Shown piece by piece: positions 7,191-13,616 of a DNA stretch of 15,674 nucleotides. Source of the stretch: Akkermansiaceae bacterium (lineage in GTDB: Bacteria; Verrucomicrobiota; Verrucomicrobiia; Verrucomicrobiales; Akkermansiaceae); the NCBI GenBank assembly GCA_029288115.1, contig JARFPV010000544.1, positions 1 to 15,674 on the forward strand, in the 5' to 3' direction. The notes beneath the pieces were generated by a model that saw only the letters and a program-made list of their open reading frames with translations, was not told where the DNA came from and searched no databases. The position numbers and the translations under genes were made by a program. Position 1 is the first letter of the stretch; each line of letters starts with the position of its first letter.

Positions 7191-8128
7191 AAATCGCGCA
7201 CAGATCAGATTCTTCTCACAACGACATTGAGAAAAAAATATTTGCGCACGGAGCCGAGGAAGCCGTCACCGATGGCGACCAGGCTGCCGGGCTGTGGTTT
7301 TCACACACCCCGGAATTCTCAGGCAGACGCGTCGGCGCTATCGGTGCTTGCAAGCTTGATCCATCCGATGCCGCTTCAGCATTCCTTTCCCAATGCGCCG
7401 ACCACCTGTATAGCGCACATGGATGCCAGCATGTAATCGGCCCGATGAATGGCAACACCTGGCTAAAGCATCGCCTGATTTTGGAAAGCAGCGGTCGGGC
7501 CCCTTTCCAGATGGAGCCCATCGAACCAGAGCATTACCACGACATCTTTCTCAAGGCAGGATTTGAAATCCTCTCGAAGTATTCCTCGTCGACCATTGAC
7601 CTTGCTCAAAAACAACGAGCTTTTGCAAAAATGGAGAACAAGCTGATCGAGAAAGGCGTGAAGTTTCGGCCCATTAATCCAGAGAATTATGAGCAAGATC
7701 TTGAGGCCATCCACGCTCTCAGCCTGATTAGTTTCTCAAACAATTTTCTCTACACTCCGTTGCCGCTCGAAATGTTCATGCAGAATTACCTTAAGGCAAA
7801 GGACCACATCGATTCCGACATGGTCATCCTTGCGGAGTGGCAGGGAGCTCTTGCAGGATTTGTTTTCTGCATGCCCGACAAAGCTGCTAAGATGCATGGC
7901 CTACCAAAAGCTGTGATCGTCAAAAGCCTTGCCGTTGATCCGGGCGCACCGCTCGCGGGCCTCGGAAGTATTCTTGTCGCCAAGGCACACGCGATTGCAA
8001 AAGAAAAAGGTTACCGCGAGGCAATCCACGCACTGCAACACGAAAACAACAGCTCGCTACGTATCAGCCAGCGGTTCGACGCCGAAGTCTTCCGTCGTTA
8101 CGCCCTGATGGTGAAATCCTTTTCCTAA
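7187..8128 (+). CDS. GNAT-fold acyltransferase with an additional N-terminal half
   Basis: GNAT enzymes transfer an acyl group from acyl-CoA to an amine. In this 313-residue protein the C-terminal half holds the recognisable fold: VILAEWQGALAGFVF, then VKSLAVDPGAPLAGLGSILV (245-264) in the place of the CoA-binding strand and pyrophosphate loop, and KEKGYREAIHALQHENNSS. The pyrophosphate loop is loose (A-x2-G-L-G rather than Q/R-x2-G-x-G/A). The first 130 residues also have a GNAT-like strand/helix pattern (RVGAIGACKL and GPMNGNTWLKHRL), so it may be a tandem GNAT as in N-myristoyl- and Fem-type transferases. ATG 7187 is chosen because it forms an ATGA overlap with the preceding stop; an in-frame ATG at 7154 would overlap more and adds no conserved sequence. 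It could acylate the amino group installed by the BtaA-like enzyme, which is inference. The substrate is unknown. Confidence 0.68.
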   Translation: MKIAHRSDSSHNDIEKKIFAHGAEEAVTDGDQAAGLWFSHTPEFSGRRVGAIGACKLDPSDAASAFLSQCADHLYSAHGCQHVIGPMNGNTWLKHRLILESSGRAPFQMEPIEPEHYHDIFLKAGFEILSKYSSSTIDLAQKQRAFAKMENKLIEKGVKFRPINPENYEQDLEAIHALSLISFSNNFLYTPLPLEMFMQNYLKAKDHIDSDMVILAEWQGALAGFVFCMPDKAAKMHGLPKAVIVKSLAVDPGAPLAGLGSILVAKAHAIAKEKGYREAIHALQHENNSSLRISQRFDAEVFRRYALMVKSFS

Positions 8129-8136
8129 CAATCATG
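8124..8136 (+). repeat. Gene junction repeated from 5882-5894 (second copy)
   Basis: Identical 13 nt, CCTAACAATCATG, spanning the GNAT gene's stop (8126-8128), the same CAATC spacer and the ligase ATG at 8134. The two preceding genes are unrelated, so the identity is not due to gene duplication. Confidence 0.4.
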
Positions 8137-9678
8137 AATCTGGTCAATTATCTCGCCGAACGGGCGCATAAGCACCCGGACCACATCGCATTAATCGATA
8201 GCGAGCAATCGATGTCTTACGGCGAACTCTACGAACACGTCTGTGGTGCATCAGCCACCCTTCGCAACCGTGGTTTAGGTCGCGGCGACACAGTGCTCAT
8301 TCTACAACCAGTGGGTATTCCACTCTACATTAGTCTGCTGGGGGCATTCCACGCGGGTCTGACAGTCATGTTCATCGATCCGTCCGCAGGCCAAGCCATG
8401 ATGCGCAATAGCCTGTCACTTCACCAACCGACCGCATTAATCGGCACAGGAAAGGCGCACATACTTCGGCTTACGATCCCGGGTATCAGGCGAATCAAAC
8501 ACCACTTCCACAGCAGCGGGTGGGTGCCGTTTAGTAATCGATGGAGTCCTGCTCCCTCGGGTATTACAGAACCTCAGGAAACACCGCCAGACTCCCCTGC
8601 CCTCATCACCTTCACCAGCGGCAGCACTGGAATACCGAAAGCTGCATGCCGCACACATGGATTTCTGTTAGCCCAGCACAAGGCGCTGGCAGAATCCCTC
8701 GACTACATCGAGGGAGAGGTTGATCTGGTCACCCTACCGGTCTTCACCCTTGCCAATCTTGCCTCAGGACTTATCTCCGTGCTCGCGGATACCGATCTAC
8801 GTTTTCCTGCGCAAGCCGACTCACCATCAATTCTAGCGCAATGCGAGAAACACAAGGTAACACGCTGCGCCGCTTCACCCGCATTTTTCACTCGATTACA
8901 TCGGGATAGCATGATGCCTAAATTCCATGCCATCTACACCGGCGGCGCTCCGGTTTTCCCTAATCTTCTCAATGAAATCCAATCAACTCACTTGGATATG
9001 GATGTGGTCACCGTATTTGGTTCTACCGAGGCCGAACCCATCGCTCACATCGCTTGGAAAGATGTCAGCGAAGACGATCACCAGAAAATGCTAGACGGCA
9101 AGGGACTACTCGTCGGTCAAACCGTGCCAGCAACTCAACTGAAAATCATACCGGACCAGACGGGAACACATATTCCCGCAATGACTGAAGAGGAACTTGA
9201 AACAATATCCCTGCCTTCTGGAAAAGTTGGTGAAATCATCGTCACCGGCGACCATGTACTCAAGGGATACCTCCACGGCAAGGGAGACAAAGAAAACAAG
9301 GTGCACGTTGGTGACAACATCTGGCACCGCACTGGAGACGCCGCATGGATCGACGAAAAAGAACGCGTGTGGCTCGTGGGTCGATGCTCGGCAGCTATCC
9401 ACAAAGAGGACAAAACCATTTACCCGTTCGGAATCGAATGTGCCGCCATGAGTGAACCAGGTATGCAACGTTGCGCTGTCATCCTCCACAATGAACGAGT
9501 CACCCTGTTCATCCAAGGAGATCAAAACGAGAGCCTTGAGAAGCAACTCCTCCAAAAACTAAAAATCCTTGGCGTCGAACAAGTCATTTCCATCACCGAC
9601 ATCCCCGTGGACAAACGCCACAATGCCAAAATAGATTACCCCGCATTGAAAAGCACCTTGGAAAGAGTTGCCAAGTAG
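8134..9678 (+). CDS. Adenylate-forming acyl ligase, OleC-like
   Basis: ANL-superfamily enzyme that activates a carboxylate as its acyl-AMP. At 514 residues it has the full core motif set: P-loop TFTSGSTGIPKA (159-170), VFGSTEAEP around E299, HRTGDAAW with ribose-binding Asp402, GRCSAAIH with hinge-region Arg417, and the C-terminal DKRHNAKIDY with catalytic Lys499. The RHNAKI ending and the GSTEAEP form of A5 recall OleC beta-lactone synthetases and related fatty-acyl ligases more than classical acetyl-CoA synthetases. No peptidyl-carrier or condensation domain is attached. OleA, OleB and OleD homologues are absent from the window, so long-chain olefin synthesis is not supported. In this operon it may activate a fatty or hydroxy acid for transfer, or close a beta-lactone; substrate and product are unknown. 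It starts five bases after the GNAT stop and has no Shine-Dalgarno. Confidence 0.85.
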   Translation: MNLVNYLAERAHKHPDHIALIDSEQSMSYGELYEHVCGASATLRNRGLGRGDTVLILQPVGIPLYISLLGAFHAGLTVMFIDPSAGQAMMRNSLSLHQPTALIGTGKAHILRLTIPGIRRIKHHFHSSGWVPFSNRWSPAPSGITEPQETPPDSPALITFTSGSTGIPKAACRTHGFLLAQHKALAESLDYIEGEVDLVTLPVFTLANLASGLISVLADTDLRFPAQADSPSILAQCEKHKVTRCAASPAFFTRLHRDSMMPKFHAIYTGGAPVFPNLLNEIQSTHLDMDVVTVFGSTEAEPIAHIAWKDVSEDDHQKMLDGKGLLVGQTVPATQLKIIPDQTGTHIPAMTEEELETISLPSGKVGEIIVTGDHVLKGYLHGKGDKENKVHVGDNIWHRTGDAAWIDEKERVWLVGRCSAAIHKEDKTIYPFGIECAAMSEPGMQRCAVILHNERVTLFIQGDQNESLEKQLLQKLKILGVEQVISITDIPVDKRHNAKIDYPALKSTLERVAK

Positions 9679-9709
9679 TGGCTCGCCAACTTATTACATT
9701 CCTCCAAGC

Positions 9710-10486
9710 ATGATCGATGCCCACATTGAGCTACCCGACGGCGAGGAATCACTGAATTTTCTCGACGAAGCACTGGAATTCAGCGGTGTCACTGGAGTAA
9801 TAGTCGTTCAAAGGGAACCCAACCAGTTGGCAAACCAGGCGTGCCTCGACCTTGCCAACAACTCAGACGGTCTGGTGTCAGGAATGGTGGCATGGACACC
9901 ACTAGCTGATGAACGACTGCTCAAAGTCCAACTTGATGCCGATCGCAGGGAAAAACCAGTGTGTGGATACCTCGCAGACATCCATCATAAAAACATCGAG
10001 CAGTGGAACTCAGACGAAGACGTTCACCACGGTGTCGGCCTACTCGCTCAAATTGGCAAACCCCTCGACCTCTTGCTCATGCCATCACAGTTGCCTGCCA
10101 TCCTCCCCTTCCTCGATGCCCATGCCGATTCACCTCTTGTGATAGACCATTGCTTTGAGGATCCGGTTACGACGGAAAGTTTCTGGCCGCAGTTACTCCG
10201 GGAAATAGGCAGACGGCCTCACGTTTACTACCGTCTTTCCGGACTAGCACCAGTAGCCAATACTGAGACAGCCTACGAAGCCACGGAGTCCGTCAAAGAA
10301 ACATTCAATGCCGCACTCGAGGCATTCGGCCCCAAACGGCTCCTCTATGCCTCCGGCTGGCCGCTCGCACAAGCACGTTACCCAGTCTGGTTGAACACAG
10401 TCGACAACCTGATCCACGCGCTGTCCAACGACGAGCGCGCTGCGATCTTCGGTAAGAACGCGGAGGAAATCTACGTGTTATCATAG
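9710..10486 (+). CDS. Amidohydrolase_2 (COG3618-like) protein with altered metal ligands
   Basis: The 258-residue protein has the layout of TIM-barrel amidohydrolases such as 2-pyrone-4,6-dicarboxylate lactonase: MIDAH at the N-terminus, VIDHCFED (144-151, H147) mid-chain, ASGWP (214-218) near the end, then a C-terminal NAEEIY like the usual 'NA-x3-Y'. Three features depart from family rule. The N-terminal HxH is H5-I-E7, the 'GSDWP' aspartate is Gly216, and the 'DH-x2-KP' motif is DHCFEDP. Metal binding is therefore doubtful; it may be a metal-independent hydrolase, a lactonase working differently, or a non-catalytic partner. ATG 9710 is preferred over TTG 9668, which would overlap the ligase gene, because it places the conserved MIDAH at residue 1. 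A 31-nt gap follows the ligase. Being last in the operon, it may act on the ligase product, for example a lactone (inference). Confidence 0.7.
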   Translation: MIDAHIELPDGEESLNFLDEALEFSGVTGVIVVQREPNQLANQACLDLANNSDGLVSGMVAWTPLADERLLKVQLDADRREKPVCGYLADIHHKNIEQWNSDEDVHHGVGLLAQIGKPLDLLLMPSQLPAILPFLDAHADSPLVIDHCFEDPVTTESFWPQLLREIGRRPHVYYRLSGLAPVANTETAYEATESVKETFNAALEAFGPKRLLYASGWPLAQARYPVWLNTVDNLIHALSNDERAAIFGKNAEEIYVLS

Positions 10487-10493
10487 ACCCCAC

Positions 10494-12623
10494 CTAGGGA
10501 GACTGGGTGATGACATGCCGGATAAACAAAGTGTCGTGACCTGACATTGACACCCTGAAGAGGTGATTACTACTACCTGTGTCTGAAACATCAAACCAGT
10601 CAGAGAGATTATTCGACCACTTGGCGCCATAGGTAATCCCACTGACTCCAGCTGGTTCGGTATAGCTCAACTGGAGAAAACCTCCACTGATCTCAGCCTC
10701 TGGCAGATCAGATGCTGCATTACTTACTAGCGGATTGAGACCAAAGGCATATTCCACCCCATTAGGAATCTTATCCCCGTCGTGATCACCAGAAAAGCCA
10801 CCCGTCACAGCTGGGTAGCTGTTAACAACCCAAGCATCGTAACCACTCAGCGCAGCGATAGTCACCTCCTTCATCGCGCCAAAGCCAAACCAACGGCAAC
10901 CCACCCGGGGACGCACGCGTATCACGAACGAGTCACCAGCCACCAAAGTTTTTCCCGCCGTCGTATCATTCAAAGTAAAACCAGTCGCCGTATCAGCCAG
11001 CGCAGTCGTCTCAGCATCATCCAGATAGCTCGAATTCGTGATTGTAACATCATCAATAAAAAATCCAAAATTCGCAGTCGTCCCTTGTACAACCCCCGAT
11101 CCATTACCCTCCATAAGGAAACGTACATGGATGATCTGCCCATGGTATGCAGACACATCGATACTTTGCTGAATCCAGTTCGAGTCCCAAAGACCACTGC
11201 TAAGACCCGCACCATTTCTTGTCCACACCGTCGACCAAGTCGCACCTCCATCGGAAGAAACCTGAGCCTTCAATGTGGTCGGTGGATTCGCAAACCTCCC
11301 ACGCTGGTAAAATTCCAACTGGCTGGTCGCGCCAGGGATAGCATCGCGTGTCACCACAAAATGCTGATCGTCAAAAACACCACTCGGATAAGTCAGCTGG
11401 AAAGCCTTCGATCCAGTGCGCACCAACCCAGTCTGACGTACATCATAACCAGCCGAAGTCCCATCCGTAATATTCGGAACAGGGCTATCCTCAGCACCCT
11501 CAACCCAAGCCGTCGAAAAAGATGTCGCAATCTCCACCTCATAAGCCTCCGCCCCTGAAATACTGTTAAACGTATACGTTTGCCCGGAAGGCGGTGGCGT
11601 CGATGTGCCTGAGATGGTCACCGAATCCCCCAAAATGTCGGGATTCATCAAAGTCACCGTATAGGTATGGCTACTCGGACCAGGGCCATTGATATTGCTC
11701 ACCGTAACAACATAAGGGAGATCAGTAGTAACCGTAGAAGGAATTCCGGTTGGCTCCCATACAATCGTATTATCACCAAACCCGTTATCGTTATTGGATA
11801 TAATACTAAGCGACACACTCGATCCACCTTGGGTCATCGTCACAGTAGCACCGGAAAAATTAGCTCCCGGATAACTGAATGACCAGCGGTCAGGAACAAG
11901 ATTGACCGGCACATAACCATCGTTCGGCCAAGCCACAAACTGAGGTGTCGGTGCTGACTTAAATGAACCACTCACCCACAACGCGTTCGCAGCCGAGAAA
12001 CCACCACTTGCGGGAACATCCCCAGTCCCCATGACCTGCGCACGTGAGTAAAGAATCCAGCGGCGATGCCCGACAACCTCATTGCCAGCACCGGGATCAA
12101 ACATATATCCGTCGATCGCGCCCGGACCATAAGAACCCAAAGCCAAGTTAGAATTCCCTGCTGCCTCGGCTCCGTCCGTCGTGTAACATGCCCAACCCGC
12201 TCCAGGTGTATGACTGAGCGCACCCTGTGCCGACATCATCAGTGCCGCTTGCTGGGATTTGGCCGAAGATGTCGCATCAAATGTAATATCACCCGGCATT
12301 CCGACCATCGCCCGGTAATAATTCACCCTACGCAGGACGTCATCTTTGAAATCTGATGCCGTCGTGCCCGCATTGCAGGTGCCTATATTACCGGTCCAGT
12401 TGATCTTACTCGCGTAATCCTCCGACGCCATATAAATACAGTTATAAAACGCAAGCACATCCTGGCGATCGAAACGATCCACAGCCAGACCCGTTGTCGC
12501 ATTCGGATTACCCGCCCCCGGCGTCCAAGCATTGGCAGTAGCCGAAATCAACCATGCCAGTAAAGCCAGGCACCTTACTAGAGATTTGGTGTGTGATCCG
12601 GTACTGTAAGCTGTCATATCCAT
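10494..12623 (-). CDS. Secreted CAP/SCP-domain protein with beta-sandwich modules and a calcium-type repeat
   Basis: The 709-residue protein begins with a signal peptide (hydrophobic LVRCLALLAWLISATANA, likely cut after A32). A CAP/SCP domain follows at roughly 90-215: RRVNYYRAMVGMPG, then ALSHTPGAGW with His138, AEAAGNSNL with Glu153, and NEVVGHRRW with Glu182 and His186. This is the His/Glu set that lines the CAP cavity. The remainder is Ser/Thr/Gly-rich beta structure: a possible Fn3-like part near 345-375, and a MAM or lectin-like sandwich with SSDGGATWSTVW and NFGFFIDDVTI. Near the C-terminus FSGDHDGDKIPNGVEYAFG (D613, D615, D617) resembles a thrombospondin type-3 calcium repeat, followed by a domain of about 60 residues often seen in secreted Verrucomicrobiota proteins. 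The substrate or partner is unknown; an extracellular or envelope location is likely. It is transcribed against the operon, with 7 nt between the stops. Confidence 0.85.
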   Translation of the reverse strand: MDMTAYSTGSHTKSLVRCLALLAWLISATANAWTPGAGNPNATTGLAVDRFDRQDVLAFYNCIYMASEDYASKINWTGNIGTCNAGTTASDFKDDVLRRVNYYRAMVGMPGDITFDATSSAKSQQAALMMSAQGALSHTPGAGWACYTTDGAEAAGNSNLALGSYGPGAIDGYMFDPGAGNEVVGHRRWILYSRAQVMGTGDVPASGGFSAANALWVSGSFKSAPTPQFVAWPNDGYVPVNLVPDRWSFSYPGANFSGATVTMTQGGSSVSLSIISNNDNGFGDNTIVWEPTGIPSTVTTDLPYVVTVSNINGPGPSSHTYTVTLMNPDILGDSVTISGTSTPPPSGQTYTFNSISGAEAYEVEIATSFSTAWVEGAEDSPVPNITDGTSAGYDVRQTGLVRTGSKAFQLTYPSGVFDDQHFVVTRDAIPGATSQLEFYQRGRFANPPTTLKAQVSSDGGATWSTVWTRNGAGLSSGLWDSNWIQQSIDVSAYHGQIIHVRFLMEGNGSGVVQGTTANFGFFIDDVTITNSSYLDDAETTALADTATGFTLNDTTAGKTLVAGDSFVIRVRPRVGCRWFGFGAMKEVTIAALSGYDAWVVNSYPAVTGGFSGDHDGDKIPNGVEYAFGLNPLVSNAASDLPEAEISGGFLQLSYTEPAGVSGITYGAKWSNNLSDWFDVSDTGSSNHLFRVSMSGHDTLFIRHVITQSP

Positions 12624-12656
12624 CGTTTAAGGCCTGTGACAAAAAGCGAAGAGATA

Positions 12657-12685
12657 TTTATAACAACATTATTATCAACTGTCCA
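12657..12685 (-). promoter_or_regulatory. Probable sigma-70-type promoter of the CAP-domain gene
   Basis: Read on the minus strand, TGGACA (12680-12685) and TATAAA (12657-12662) are each 5/6 matches to the consensus hexamers, separated by exactly 17 nt. The -10 box lies 33 nt upstream of the ATG at 12623, giving a leader of about 25 nt. No Shine-Dalgarno is evident in that leader. Confidence 0.5.
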
Positions 12686-12874
12686 ATACTAATAGAATGA
12701 TTGGAGCACTGCGTTCACCACAACATCCTTCAAAACTCATACGTTCCAAACGCTCGGGAGCTGAATCAATCTGCACTGGCAACGCCAAAATAGTTTACAA
12801 ATCAGACGACTCACACTAATTCTGATCACGCCTCAGAAGGGCACTAACCATCACACCCATTCAGGAGAACCATC
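12686..12874 (+). promoter_or_regulatory. Upstream region of the KDPG aldolase gene
   Basis: The divergent intergenic space holds the CAP-gene promoter on one side and must also carry the aldolase promoter. TTTACA (12794-12799) is a fair -35, but the TAATTC 17 nt later is a poor -10. An inverted repeat TTCTGA/TCAGAA (12820-12825 and 12833-12838, 7-nt loop) lies 36 nt before the ATG and could be a small operator. The clear element is the Shine-Dalgarno AGGAG at 12863-12867, 7 nt before the start codon. Confidence 0.35.
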
Positions 12875-13510
12875 ATGCTAGACGAATTATTGAAACGCCC
12901 GGTCATACCGGTCATTGTGATTGATGATGCTAAGGATGCAGAACCTCTGGCAGAGGCGCTTCTCGAAGGCGGCCTGGATGTCATCGAGGTAACTTGTCGC
13001 ACCGCCGCTGCCCCTGATGCTCTGGCACGCATCAAAAATTCATTCCCCGATATGCTTGTGGGAGCAGGAACCGTAGTCACTCCCGAGCAAGCTCAAATGT
13101 GTATCGATGTCGGGGTTGATTTCGGTTTAGCCCCCGGACTGAATCCAGACACCGTGCGTTTTTTCCAAAAATCGGAAACACTTTTCATTCCAGGGATTAT
13201 GACGCCATCTGACATCGAGCGCGGACTGGCGCTGGGATGCAAAATGCTGAAGTTTTTCCCTGCTGGTGCCATTGGTGGCCCTGCTATGCTAAAGAATCTC
13301 GCCGCACCTTATGGCCCGCTGGGAGTCCGTTTTTGCCCCACGGGTGGCGTCAGCCTGGACAACATGAATGACTATTTGTCCATGTCAGTTGTTAGTGCCA
13401 TTGGTGGCTCATGGCTTGCAACCAAACAACAGATTGCTGATCAGCAATGGGATCTGATCACTCAACAAGTCAAGGATGCCTTGGAGAAAGCCGCTGAGGT
13501 AGCCGGGTAA
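12875..13510 (+). CDS. eda: 2-dehydro-3-deoxy-phosphogluconate / 4-hydroxy-2-oxoglutarate aldolase
   Basis: Class I (Schiff-base) aldolase that splits KDPG into pyruvate and glyceraldehyde 3-phosphate in Entner-Doudoroff and uronate catabolism, with side activity on 4-hydroxy-2-oxoglutarate. At 211 residues it has the family's length. Catalytic residues are visible: IEVTCRT with Glu38 and Arg42 (same spacing as E. coli Glu45/Arg49), GAGTVVTPEQA (63-73), the phosphate/pyruvate loop GIMTPSDIERGLALG, and CKMLKFFPA with Schiff-base Lys126, followed by FCPTGGV. The start is set by the Shine-Dalgarno AGGAG, the best in the window. No sugar kinase, dehydratase or transporter lies beside it, so it is a stand-alone gene here. 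Its supply of KDPG, from ED or hexuronate breakdown, cannot be told apart from sequence. Confidence 0.93.
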   Translation: MLDELLKRPVIPVIVIDDAKDAEPLAEALLEGGLDVIEVTCRTAAAPDALARIKNSFPDMLVGAGTVVTPEQAQMCIDVGVDFGLAPGLNPDTVRFFQKSETLFIPGIMTPSDIERGLALGCKMLKFFPAGAIGGPAMLKNLAAPYGPLGVRFCPTGGVSLDNMNDYLSMSVVSAIGGSWLATKQQIADQQWDLITQQVKDALEKAAEVAG

Positions 13511-13516
13511 TAATAG

Positions 13517-13537
13517 AGCCTCATTCTCGATGAGGTT
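13517..13537 (+). terminator. Small hairpin after eda, possible terminator
   Basis: CCTCAT (13519-13524) pairs with ATGAGG (13530-13535) around TCTCG, extendable by a G-U and an A-T pair to about 8 bp. It starts 6 nt after the eda stop, in the 106-nt gap between convergent eda and recQ, where a terminator is expected. No U-tract follows on either strand, so intrinsic activity would be weak. Nothing else recognisable was seen in 13538-13616. Confidence 0.35.
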
Positions 13538-13616
13538 AGAACTTCCTCTATCCATGCCGACCCCACCGTGATTCCAAGCGACTTACAAAATCAAATTGGA
13601 TTCCGCTCGACCTGAA

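Noticed and set aside
10782..11558. A 258-residue plus-strand open frame opposite the CAP gene
   Set aside because: Its translation is Arg/Ser/Thr-rich low-complexity sequence with no domain, while the minus strand has a clear signal peptide and CAP residues. It is a shadow frame.
12697..12819. A 40-codon plus-strand open frame in the intergenic region before eda
   Set aside because: It has no Shine-Dalgarno, no recognisable motif or membrane segment, and lies across the likely regulatory region. A frame this short is expected by chance.
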